From positions 33,429 through 97,428 of the forward strand of contig VXAZ01001749.1 in NCBI GenBank assembly GCA_013399875.1: a stretch of DNA of 64,000 nt, read 5' to 3'. The notes below the pieces were generated by a model. That model made no database searches. It worked only from the letters and a program-made list of their open reading frames with translations, and was not told the DNA's origin. A program made the position numbers and the translations under genes. The stretch's first letter is position 1. The number at the start of each line of letters is the position of its first letter. This DNA comes from Gymnorhina tibicen. Taxonomy: Eukaryota; Chordata; Aves; Passeriformes; Artamidae. Shown here piece by piece: positions 1-12,700 of this stretch.

Positions 1-450
1 GCCCCGAGCCGCGGGCACCCGCGCGGGAGCCCGCCCGCACCGGGAGGGGGGGCGCGGGGCACGGCCGGTGCCACGGCCAGGACGGGACCCGCAGGGCCGG
101 GCACGGGGGCGGGCGGGTCCGTGGGGCTCAGGTGGGGTGGACTCCCGGGGGCGGGTTCCCCGTGGCGCGGATCTTCCGGGACGTGGATTCCGGAGGGGCA
201 CCAGGGCAGGTTCCCGCGGGGCAGGACGCGGCGGGGCGGCGGAGGGGGGATGCTGCCCGCGAGGTGGGCAGGGTTGCCCGGAGCGAGCAGCGCGGCGGCA
301 GCGGGCTGTGACCGAGGCTGGTCCCGCGGCCGCCAGCGGTGGGCGGGGAGAGGGGGCTGTCGGACCCACTAGCAGGGTCCTGAGGAAGGTCTGGGGGGGC
401 CCTACCCCAAACCTGCCCCACACTTGTCTCCCAACCGCCCAGCACGGATA
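1..450. promoter_or_regulatory. CpG island at the left edge, promoter candidate
   Basis: The first ~370 bases are very GC-rich and dense in CpG, unlike the following 2 kb. This is the usual look of a vertebrate promoter island. I see no coding exon I can name. Donor-like AG|GT sites occur near 131 and 497, so a non-coding first exon of a plus-strand transcript is possible, as is the start of a minus-strand gene lying to the left. In human the neighbours beyond IHO1 are C3orf62 and USP4, but nothing here can be matched to them. Confidence 0.5.
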
Positions 451-2709
451 TGCAGCGCCTTGGCAGCCGCTGGGCTGTGGGACCCTGCCAAGGTTCAGGT
501 AATTAGTTAATCTGCTTAATTGTCCGGCTGGAAAACTGCCCAGCCTGCCAGGGCTTGGGCTGGCAATGGTACGGCCAGGGCGCCACAAAGTCACACCAGC
601 TCAGGAGTCCATCCTGCGTGGTGACACCTGCACTCCAGCTCCCTGTCTGCACCCCTGCTCCTCCCTGCCTGCACTTCAGCAGTGCTTGAGCCACCGAAGC
701 CTTGGCAAAGTCCTGTCATCACCATCTCTCTTCTCTCGCCAGGCCAGCAGGGACATGTGGCACCTCAGGTCCACATGACAGCACCTGTGTGCTGGCAGCA
801 GCACACAGTGCCCCACTCCTGCTCCCTGCCACCTGTCCATTCCCGGGACACTGCGTTCACCACCAGCACATGGGGCATTTCTGGTCCCCGATCCACTCCT
901 CTGTGGGGTCAGGAGGCAGCCAGTTGAGTGCAGGGTCCAGGAATCTGGGCAATGCTGGCACACTGGGCCCCAGAAAGCAGGCAGGGCAGGCAGCTAGTCT
1001 GGGGATTAGTGCAGGGGAGGCCGCACAGAGGGAGAGTGGAGGTGATCCTGCACTGCACCAGGCACTGCCAGCGCTGGGCACCACTGCAGCTGGATGGTGC
1101 AGCTGAGGATGGTGCAGCCACAGTGCTGAGTGTGCAGTGGGACTGTGGGAAGGGAGCTGGCTGTGCCCTATATACCACAGTCACTGGAGCACCTTTAGCA
1201 CAAGGCAGGGGCACAGCAGCCACCTCCACATCCTCGGTGCTGTCAGAGGTTTCCTCCTCTGCCAAGTGACTCACTGGCAGATGAAGAACTGAGCCCCCTG
1301 CTCTGTGCTGCTGCAGCAGCCACCTGCCTGGGAATGCTGGGTGGAGGATGCAACCAGTTCTCTCAGCCCCTGTGCCCATGGCCACCTAGGTGTCACAGAC
1401 TTTTCATCACTGTTCTCCCCTTTCTCCTGGGTTCTCCCACAGGAAATCTCCAAAACTCCAGCTTCAGAGTTTCAGAGAAAATTGTGCCAATTAAATGCCC
1501 TCAGACAGCCTGGATCCCAACTTCACTTTTTTTTCTGACCACTGTGTGTGTTTTATGGTTCTGCCCTGTGCCCTCCACAGTCCTTCTTGGCTGTGCTGCA
1601 GGAGGAACCACCCTGGCACCTTCCCTGGTTGAAGGGTGGGACAAGACCCTTACAAACCGGTACTGGCAGCTCCATGGAGGCAAAGGCCAGGGGAAACCAC
1701 ACATACCTGGGATATGGCTGATCCAGCAAGGAGCCAGTGACAGTGAGCTGGGAGTACAGGCTGGGAGGCAGCACCAGCTCCGCCAGGGTGCAAGCAGATT
1801 GTCTGGGAAGTCTGCTGCCATGCAACCTGCACGCTTCCGTTTTTGTCCAGCAAGTCTGGGAAAGGAGCTGCCATCATCACAGCCATATTGGGACAAATGC
1901 TCTTGTTGGCAGCTAAAACCCTGGAGGAGACCCTGAGTGGGAATAGGCGAGAGGGGCTGTGGGGCTAGGGTGGCACTGGCTTCATCCCATTCACCAGGGA
2001 AGTTGTCTTATGCACGGGGAGGCATCGCTGGCCACTGTTGCTGTTACACTTCCATCTCCAGGGATTTTGTTTAGCGCTGTGTTCCAGGTTGTGCGTGTGG
2101 CAGGGAGCTGCAGGGGTCCCCAGGGCAGCCCTGCGTTGCACCCCACGGCACTGATGCTCCTTCTCGGGGTACCAAAGGAGCCAGTCCCTGCTCTGCCTCT
2201 GCACAGGGGCTTGCAGCAGATACCTCCAGAGGTCCCTCCAAGCTCAGTCATGTGCTGTTGAGCTCCGTGCATCCAGGCCAGGGGCTGCACAGAGACCTGC
2301 ACTCGTCCTCACCAATCCCAAAGCGCATGGGGTGGCAAGCCCACCAAACAGGTTTTGCCCAGCAAAGGCCGTGCTGGGGCTGCTGGGGAGGCGGGTACGC
2401 AAGGGCAATGTGAAACGAACAGCCACTGCTGCTGGCAGCCATCACCAGCCCCCTTCGCTGACAGGGGGGTCCCAAGGCTCTGGGGGCTCCCCCTATCTGA
2501 CTGACCCCCCCCTTCTCCTTGCTAATTAACATCATTGGACCAATGCTAAGCTGGAAGGATGGAGGTTTCCATCTTTAAACACCAGAGAGGAGCTAAAAAA
2601 GGAATCCTCCCAGTTCCACAATCCAGGGGAGTTAAACAGCGAAAGAGCAGCTGCCTGTTCTCCTGCTGGAACAGGACTCTGCCTCTCCCAAAAAACCAAA
2701 ATAGAGACA
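451..2709. other. Intergenic stretch, no gene seen
   Basis: Moderately GC-rich unique-looking sequence. Several open frames of 60-200 codons exist on both strands, but none has recognisable protein character, conserved motifs or sensible splice borders. I see no tRNA or simple repeat. Confidence 0.5.
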
Positions 2710-2730
2710 CTGGGCTTAGGTGAAAATGAG

Positions 2731-2736
2731 TTTATT
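2731..2736 (-). terminator. Polyadenylation signal AATAAA, likely for IHO1
   Basis: On the minus strand AATAAA lies about 1 kb past the IHO1 stop codon, followed within 20-45 bases by a GT/T-rich stretch. This is the first canonical signal I found downstream of the stop, so the 3' UTR is inferred to run from 3,739 to roughly 2,710. Confidence 0.5.
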
Positions 2737-3739
2737 AAAGCCAGAAAAAAGGGATCCCAGCCATTTCCCTCGGGATGGCAAAGCTGGATAATTCGGATTT
2801 GTGTCAATATGGTTTTGTCAACACCAAAATGCTTCTTTTGCTGGTAACATTTCAGATCAAAAATCAAACGTGACACAAATGCCCAAAGCAGTGGGAACTG
2901 CCCACAGTCACAGCTGGGTACCCTGAAAAGAGTTGTTCTGTGGGAATTGGGACTCTCCAACATCTCATCTGCTGGATCTGTCTATCATATCTTTGGTCTC
3001 TGAGATCCACTGCCCTTGAAAAGGGTATGCTGGAGAATTCCTTAATCAGCCAAGAGATACAAAAGACAAATAAAGCAGAAACAAAATAACTTCCTGGAAT
3101 CTCTGAAACCGAGGAATTTCTGTCTGTAAGGAGAAGAGATACAATAGTGGAGGAACCTGAAACGCTGGGGCTTGGTTTTCCTCAGTTAAACCTGTTCCTG
3201 CCCAAAGTTCACAAACAACTCCTGAGACAAATCTGAACCTGATTGAAATCAACCAGAACAACGCTACTCTACTAAAAACCCGAACTTTTGCACAACAAAC
3301 CTACAGAGGTACTACGAGTGAGAAACAGAGTGAAGCCTCTGGCCACAGAGATAGAGTTATATCGATCTAGGTGAGAAGTTTCCAGTAGATCTCAGTGCCA
3401 AATCTGACTGGGCTGATCATCTGCTCTGCCAGCATTCTCCTCCCTGGGGATGTCAGGTACTTCGATGCTGTGTAAACACTTTGGTAACTCAAGCCCGGGG
3501 CATCTCTGCTGGGAGCAGGCAAGTAAAGTAATACAGATTCCCCTCAGCTTTCCAAGCCAGGGGAGAGCCCTGCTCAGACCACACATAGTCCCTTACAATA
3601 TCTCAAACTGGGCAATAGCACTTTCAAGCATCCAGGCCTGAGTCTTGCCTCTGACTAAGCAGGTAATACACCTAGAGGAATAAACTGCAACTGAAATGGT
3701 CATCCTGCACTAAGGGCTCTGAGCATGAAACAAACCCCT

Positions 3740-6700
3740 TCAATCAGAAGAATCACAATCAAACAGTAAAGAGCAACGGGCTGTGTTCTGCTGAGCCAGA
3801 GGATTGACAGGATGTGGTTTCTTGGAGCTTGAGGGGCTTTGGAGGCTGAAGCAGCTCATTTGCTTTATGCCTGTTGTGCTGCACAGGGAAAGTACATCCT
3901 CCTCAGGAGAGGAATCCAAGAGATACCTTTTTACACTGGAAACATCCACTCTTTTTTTAATTTCAAGACTTCTCTTTCTTCTGCTTGCAAGTTGTTGCAG
4001 GCTTTTATCAGAGCATGGCAGTGGTGGGAAATTCTTTGTAAGCCCCAGCTGAGCACTGCTGAGGATCTGCTGATGGGGAGCTGCAAAAACTGAGTCAGAG
4101 TTCTCTGAATTGAGATCAACCAAGTATCTGGGAAGGCAATTTTTTCTGGAGCTTTCCAAGTTAATAATCCCATTTGCCTTCCTCTGCTTCAGCCCACTGT
4201 CAGCACATCCAGAGTGTTCGCCTTTCCTCTTAGTGGAGTATGTTTTCTTTCTCCCTATTGCTTTTTTCCAGGACATCCTTCCTGGACTCTGTTTTGTTTT
4301 GTTCCCTACAGCTGCCTTCTCCACCTCGTGGTCTGTGGACCAGTTGCCATGTCTTTGCCCAGGTGTAGCTTTCTGTGCAGAATGGTGGCAAACTTGGGGC
4401 TGCTGCTGTGACGGTGTCAGGGGTTCAAAGCTTCGAGTGCCTCTCCTGAACGCCTTCCTCAGTGGGGTGGGAAGAGGCACTTCTGGTGGTACAGGACAGT
4501 GTTTCCTCTCACTACTCCCCAAAAAGTGCCTGCCAGCCCAGCACATGCAAGGATGGGCAGCAGAGCTCTGTGTCTCCAAGCTATATTTCACCTCCTGCAA
4601 AAAGGTGTTTGCTCTGCCACAGGTTGCTGTAGCAATGGAGCTGGCTTTGTCTCCTGAGGCTGAGTTTAGGTCACCCTTAGATGTGCCATCTCCAGTGACC
4701 TGGTTCCTTCCAGGGGAATCCCTGTGTTGCTGCCCCGCTGTCACACAGGGGAAATGAGACCAGCCTGAGCAGCTGCAAACTCCCCTGCCTGGGCAGCATG
4801 GCCAGTGTGGGTGCTCCTCACTCAGGACACAGTGCTGGCACAGCCCAGGGGAGGTCTGGGAAGACTTATCTGTTATGTGAGGGGGCAGGCTGGCACTAGA
4901 CACAAGCATGTGCTGCTCAGCTGAGGTATTACAGAGCTTCAGGAAGCCAAATTCTTTACACACTTTCAGGAACTGGTCATTCATCTGGGCTGGCAGTGAC
5001 TCCAGACCCTCCTTCAGCAGCTGGATACTGGATTTCATATCCAAAATCACCACATCCTTCTGGGGAAGCAGAAAGCAGAGCAGAAGCAGTAAAAAACACA
5101 CAAAAAGGCACGATAGTAAGAAAGTTTTAGTTACCATGTGTCACTTTGGTATTGACCCAAAGATTAGCAATTTGTATCTTCCTGTGTAATACATATCCTC
5201 AAACTGTCCCACAAAGGTGAGAGGTCTGGGACTGAAGCATCCCCCTAACCCACTGTGTGCCTCCTCTTCTAGGAGCACTGCCTTCTCACACGCTGGTGTG
5301 ACACATCCTTGCCAAAAGCAATTCCTGCAGCAGGGCCTTTGCAGAAACTAGACCTGTTCAGGAGGTCTCTGACAGTTCATTCTCATGTCTCTGACACCCA
5401 CTTGTTTTCTTTTCATGTCTTTTTTCCTTTCCCTGGGAAACACCTGTCTGAAAGGACAAGGTGCTGCACTTCTCTGAGGTGCTCTCCCCTCACAGGCATG
5501 CACTGCACCACCTCCTCCAATGAAGGCATGTGTCAGGTGAGGAAGCAGTGAGTGCTTCATCACAGCCTGCCACAACAAGGCACTGTTGGCTTCTTCTCTT
5601 ACTGACCAGGGCGTCATCAGAGCTTACAGCACTGTTAGCCAGTGCTTGGGTAAGCCTCTGTCAGTACCTGGCCTGGAATTAGCATTTTAATATGTCTTTC
5701 CCCTTTCATTATAACAGGAGCAGTCTGCTTTATAATCCACCATTCAAAGGCAATTTAATATTCAGTTAGTATTTTGAAGAAGCGGGAGAAATTCAGAATG
5801 AGGATTCAGAATAAAAGATTCATTTCTTCACTTACGGCTGCAAGTCTCCTCTCCATCTCCAGCAGTGCCTGCTCCATTTGGCTTTTATCTGTCAAAGCTT
5901 TCAGCACCAAGCTGCAGTGACTTTGAAGAGCATCTTCCACTAAATGGGAAAATCAATAAAAAACACATTTGGTCTTTCATTTGTAAATGTGAATAAAGTA
6001 CTATCAATACTATTGCTACTTCCTGCATGGCTTGGCATGAATCACCACATGATTCTCCTGCTGTGATCTCCCCAAACCCCGAGCAATGAACAATGGGGTG
6101 GATGTTTAATGCAAGGCACTTGAAATTTGTAAGATGCTGCACATAGGCCAAACCTCATTTACTGCACTCTGTTAACGTGGCAGCTGGAGAAGAGAGGCTG
6201 TGCAAGGCTGCAGAATTTGGTAGGCTCACCGCAGGGAAGGCTGAGGCTTGGTTGTCTGCCAGGTGCACAACAGGCATGGCCAAGGCAGGGGGACCCCAGT
6301 ATAGCTGATCCACCCCTGTGTAACCAACACTCTCATGCAACCAGGTGATGGTAAATGGGATGGAGGTGTAAGAGGTTTATGGTTAAGAAGTGCAACCAGA
6401 GAAACTGTGTCAAAAATGCACAGGAGGCTGAAAACTGAAGGAAAACTGCTGGAAGGAATAGAGGGAAATGATGAAGGAGTGTGCAAAAAATTGGAATTTC
6501 CATTTGCTGGTCATGGGAAGAGATGGGGTCAGAAACCACCTAAGCCAGGCAGCTGTGCCCAGCACTTGGTAGTGGGGGCCCCAGCAGTGTCCTGTGGAGG
6601 CACAGGCTCCCTGGGAGGGTTTTAAACTGGAGCAAGTTGCTCTTGGCTTCAGTCAGTCTTGTTGAAAAACTGATAAAACCCCAGGGATTTGTGTTATATG

Positions 6701-9700
6701 ATGGGATAAGACTATAATTCCCCCCATACAGCTTCAATTACTCTTATAGGAACCACTGCTGTGCCTAATATGCTACAGGATGGGAACACAGGTTGCAGTG
6801 TGTGTGGAGATGAAAAATCTTTAGCAATCTTACGGAAGCCCCCTTTAAAATCGTAAATTAGGACAGAGAGAAAGAGCTGAGAAAGAGCGCAGAGAAAGAG
6901 CTAAACATGTCTGGTCTTTCCTGTGAAGGGTGCAGGAAGGTGTGTACAGATGGTGTTGAATGTTGGCTGGTTGGCACAAAACAGGATCCAAAGCACTCTT
7001 GCTAAAGTAAAGCACTGCCAAACACATGGGCCAGGATAGCTGAAACCCTGGAGTGCTGGAGCAGCACTGCATACCTGAAAAAAATCAGAATAAAGCCTAC
7101 ATTTCAACAAGTGGCTACAAGAGCTCTGCAATTAATGAATCTTCTTTTGCTACAGATCCAAGGTGTTTGATTGACTTTGGTGTCAGAGGAGCTGAGAGCC
7201 CATCTGAAACTGTTTCTGCTCACCAGTGTTTATTGCAGCTCCTTGCTGAGCACCTCTTGCCCCACAGTTCTGTGCTCATAGGCTGCAGAGTTGCAGGGCA
7301 CTGGGGATCCCTTCTCCTCCTGCTCAGCTATTTTCATTAAGCTTTCAGGGACTTAATTATCTCAGTGAGCTGTGCCCTTCTGTCAAACTGTAGATGGAAT
7401 TGGCTAAAGAGCTAAAAACTATTAGGGAGAGGCAGGCAGAAAGTGATTGTATAGGCTTTGCTTCTGTGAAAAAACAGGGATGTTCTAAAAATTTGGGAAG
7501 GAAGAAAGGAAAAAAATCTGAGCAATTATGGGCTTAGTAATTTGTTCTCATATGGTGTGAGGTTTTAGAACAGACTTTGAGGAGAAAAGTACTCAAAGAT
7601 ATGGAGGGAAATGGAATAAGATGGAACAAGATTTTATAAAAGGTGGATTGTGATTTAATGCACTAAGACAAGGCAGGTGATTTCTTTGACAAAGACAACA
7701 CAGTGGCCTTTCTGTAGATTCAAATAAAGTTTTTCATTGGAAGTTGTCATGTAATATATAAAAAAAAGGAGAAAAATAAGGGAGAACTTAAAAAATAAGC
7801 CTCAACTAAAGGGAAAACATCAGTTTTTGAGCAGGGTGGCTTGAAGGGACAAGGCAGCTCTGAAAGGTGTTCGTCAAGGCCTTCTCATGAGCCAAACATG
7901 CTTAAAATCAGGTAATCACCTGGGTGCAAAAGCCAAAGGGCATTCAGTTAATTAGCAAGTGACACAAGGATGCAGATGCCAGCACCAGAGGCTACAGGTG
8001 AGACAGGGCAGCGTGCAGTGCGGCGGTGCACCAGCTCTGCCTGAATGAACTGCTGTGCACCCCGGGATGTCTGGAACCCCATATGCCTTCCCAGCTGTCT
8101 ATGTGCAAGGAAAGAAAGAGATTGAACTGAGACATGGGCAGAGAAAAGCTACAAGTTAATTAAGTGCTTACATGGTAATCTCCTCTTATGAAAGGAGATT
8201 GAAAGTGTTTGTCTCATTCAGCCATGCAAAGTAGAGGTGTGGGGTGGCACAGGGCTGGAGGTGCCACTCAGGTATGGACACAGGGAATGGCACCTCCTGG
8301 CACCAGGAATCCCCTGTGCCCAGCTGTGTTTGTTTCACCTCCTCTGAAGGCACCCTGCTTGGGCACAGTGCACACATTTGGGAGAAGGAACCCTGCAGTT
8401 GCCTCATCCGTGCATCTTCCTCACATGCATTGAATTAAAACCACATCCCAGACTTGGGGTTTTTCGAGGGGAATTTCTCCATTATTTTAGGCTGCACATC
8501 ACCGCATGGCTTTGCCTTTTTCTCTGTAGGAGCTTGGCTGATTTCTGAGGATTATCTGCACATATTTTGAACAATATGCTGTTGCAGACAATTTGGTTGT
8601 TTTTAATCTTTTAGTGTTTTGCTCTGACAGATTTAGACTGTTTTAGAAACCTGGAAATCTATGACTTGCAGAATGGGTTTGTAAGGGGGAGTGAATGCTT
8701 GAGTGGGCCTTTTCATCTCCCTGGCTAGACACAAGGGCTACCTGCAATATGAGAGCAGGTTTTTGGGGAGCTTGCTAACCTACAAAGAGAAGGAAAGCAG
8801 CAGTGACTAAGGGACGAAACTCCTTTCATGTCACTTTATCACCTTCCATGTCTACGTAGTGAAGATACAGGAGGGGCAGCATCTGCAAGCTTACTTTATC
8901 TTGCTGCTCTTCCTCATATGCTTAATTTTAGCTCAGAATTATTTTTAAAACTTTTCTGGTTTCCCTAGTCTGTCTATTCTTCTTCAACATAGTATCCTCA
9001 GTCTAAAAATAGTCCTGCATCCACTGGGCTTGTGATCTGCACATACATTTGACTCAGCACAGCATGCTGCAGGCAAGCAACCAGCAGCCAGCCTTTTGAA
9101 TGCGTTTCGTTTGTACACGTAGGAGTATTCTGCAGAAAAAACCCTCAGTACGGAGGAGGGGCACTCTCCTTCCCTCCCTGCTTCCATACCCAGAGGAGTG
9201 TTCAGACTTGTCAAACACTAATAAACAAAGTAAAAATGAGCATTAATAGAGACTTAAAAAAAACCAGGTGTTGAGACGGCCAAATTAGATCAGATCAAGG
9301 ACCCTGTTAAGTCAAGTCTCTTGACTTTGAATATGATCAAGAAAGGCTGCTTCAGAGCTTTTCTTCAAATAAACCCTGCAGCAGATAGTTATTGAGTAAC
9401 TTGATCACAGACAGAAAATCTTTACTCAGTTAATGGGTGACTTATGCACAGACTTGTGCCTCTCTTGAGGTAATTTAAACAAAGCAGTTTTTTACAAATT
9501 TAAACATCGCTGTGTTTTGATTTGCTGTACCCTTGTCTTTGGATGCTACTGTTTACAATAATAACATCTGGAATATGAAATCTGGCATGAGACAAAAGGC
9601 TGAAGGACCTTGGGATAGGGCTGCCACCCTGTGCTGCAGAGAGGTCCCTGCAAATCAGCCTGTACCTGGGTGCAGCTGCCCTCCCAGCAGCTGAGAACTA

Positions 9701-12700
9701 CAGCCTGAGTAGTCAAGGGAGGGAGCACCAGCCTCCCAGCCTAGGAATACTAAACAGCAACTGCTTCTGATGTCTCTCTGTCATCATCTACGCAGCTCAT
9801 CCTGAGACTGGCACTAACAGCACAGAGGCTTTAAATAACAATTTGGAAGGAGGCTGGTTCCCCCATGCCCAGATTCAGTAGGGGAAATTGGAGGTGCTAT
9901 AAACCTGGTGAGACACGGCCAGGGAAGACAGTTCTGGAGCTCAGCAGAGCACTGCATGCTCTCCCTGCGCAGCCATGGAGCTGTGCCAGGGGGTGAGACA
10001 GTTGGGCTGTCATGGCTGCATCCTGCTCAGATATACTCCAAGCAGTCAGCTGGCAGGTTTGTGCTGGCTTAGCCTGGGTCCCATTCCACAAGACATCAGA
10101 TGGCACCTGCACTGGGGGACTGTGGGGTGAACTGCCCCTGATCTCACCCTGTGCTACAGCACACAGTGCTCCAAGCCCTGAACTGTGACAACGAGGAGTT
10201 TCAGTATCTACTGGAACATCCACACTTCCTCTCATCATCCATGCTGAGATGTTTTGGAGTCTGCTTAAGTCTCTCAACAGTTTTGTCAGTCGCTGCATGG
10301 CTAGTTAGCAGCTACATGGAAAAAACATTTTTTAAATCAGTTTCAAACCTTCTGACTTTTCAATCCGTACAAGACATAAGGGAGTCTGAACTGGGTGTCC
10401 CAGTCTGGACCACACCGTTCAAGGTAAACAAGCTCAAATCCCATTTTAAACACAGCCATTTCCCCCAGAAACTTTGCCAGCAGCTGCTGGGCCTGGGGAG
10501 TCTGGAAGCAAGTCATGTTTGAAAACTGCTCACTAGGCACCGGATCTTGTCAGAGAACTGCATCACCTCATACCTCTGTAAGTGACATATTTCACATTAC
10601 TTTGTCACCCTTGATGGCAGTGCATCAGAGGATTGCCTGTGGCATGCTGGCTGGGAGGATGCTCATGTGCACTGCTCATGTGCACTGCAGACAAGGTGTT
10701 GTGGAGGATTCGGCTTTTCTGAGCTGTCACAGCTGGAACTACCAGATGCCAGAACAGCAAAGCAGCGCAGAGAGGGCTGAGTGGTAAAAATTGGCATTTG
10801 TACAAAAAAATAGAAGGCTTTGATAGAAGTGCAGGTATATAAATTAAAACATGAAAAATATGAAAAGAAACGAGCTACAGGAATGGAAATCCGAAGGAAA
10901 GAGCCAATGATGAGTGGGCAAGTCAACCACAGAAACTGTATGTATATAAGGTGGAAGAACTGAGGCCGCAGGATCTGCCTGCCTCTTTACATCCCTGTGC
11001 ACTGCACACCGAGATGTGAGCAAGGCACAGAGCCCCCGTGCCTCTGTGGAAGCTGCTCAGCCAAACCTTGTCTCATCTCCAGTGCCAGACACAGCTCTAT
11101 CCACTGTGTGCAAGCACATATGGACAAACACTCAAAAGAGACCATTTTAAAAATCTTTCTGCACAGAGCATGCCAGTCCACCAGCATTTGGAAATGCTTT
11201 GGCAATACATTTTGAAAAATATTTTCTGTTTTGTTCTCTCCCGGTGGCTATGCAGACTATGCCAAATGTGCTTGCTACCCACTGCTAAAAATGCAGCCTG
11301 TGATACTCCTTATGAGCCTTAATGAAGACAGACTTGATTTCAAGTCCTACCTTCCTTTGCTTTTCAGAGCTGTTGGAATATCCTGGTGCACTAGCCCTCT
11401 TCATCTTCTGCATTCCTCTCCTGCTTGTGAAATCCTCCACTGCCAATGATTTAACATGTCTCTGCCATGTCACCCACATCCCAAGGTACTGTATCATCAT
11501 TCACTGGCATTCAGAACTTTATTAGCTTTGAATTTAGCTCTTTATCACCTGAGTTTTGGAATTTTATACCTGTTTTTCAAGGGAATTGCCTCTTTTCAAG
11601 GCACTAGTGTAGGTATCTATTTAGTGGGAACTTAATTATCCATCACTGTGGTATCAGTCAAATGACAGTGTTTATCTGCAATTAACCAGTGACAGATGAA
11701 CCTCCCAGAGTACAAAAAGGACAACATTGTGCAGCATGTGATGATTTTCATTATATATTCAACATTCTGCAGCATGATGCATTACAGAAAGTGCCAATTT
11801 TTCTTTTCAATTGCTTTGAAAATCTAGCAGTATGCACCTCTGGGAGGTTTCTCATTTCATTCAAGGCACATTCATTTAAAATGGATATGGAGAGGAAACA
11901 AGACAGCTAAGTAAATGGTATGGAATGAAGAGGGGGAGTCATGAACAATAGATTTGATTTTCAGTGCCATGACAACAACTTCTGTCCATGAAGTATGGGA
12001 AATTAGGCAAAGTCCTGCTGCAGAGTGGACAAGTTGAGGCACTGAAGTAATTAGGAGATGGGAAAATGTGTAATAGGGAACTTGCTGTGCTGGCCAAAGC
12101 AGACAGATTCTTGTTTACATTAGGGTCCCACCAAGAGCACTTGCCAAGCACAGCAAAGGAGTGTTCTTAGTACAACAAGACTGGTGTTTCAAATGTGCAG
12201 CCTATCATGGCCTCCTGCAGAATGCATCAGACTCCACTCTTTTTGCCTGAGAGGGCTCTGTTGATTTAAAGGGTATCTGTCAAAGACGTGCTTTGTGGAA
12301 GCCACATTTTGCCACACAGTGAATATTATTGTGCTTTTGTGAAGATCTGTTGCCTTCATCTCACAAGATATAACTCACTCCACGTTTCTTGTATATATTG
12401 AAAATGGCCTCTTGTTCTTGCACAGAGCAGAGCAAGCTCTGTGCAGTCCTGACAGGGTGTTCATAAAGCATCACACCAGCATTAAAAATTAACGTACTCT
12501 CAAAGGCTCAGCTCTAAGCTAAATTAGAAACAATTTCTTGAAGCATTTTCCCTCAGTGAAGATTTCTGTGATTAGCCACTTTAGAGACAGAGTTGTTCAA
12601 AAGTATTTTACATTATTAGCTTTTCTGGAGGTCACTTTTCTATCATGGCAATAGTGTGCTTCACTATGTGCTTCTCATTCAAGAAATGAGTAGTACTAGT

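Noticed and set aside
2532..2963. A 143-codon minus-strand open frame past the IHO1 stop
   Set aside because: It overlaps the likely end of the IHO1 3' UTR including the AATAAA, and its protein shows no family features.
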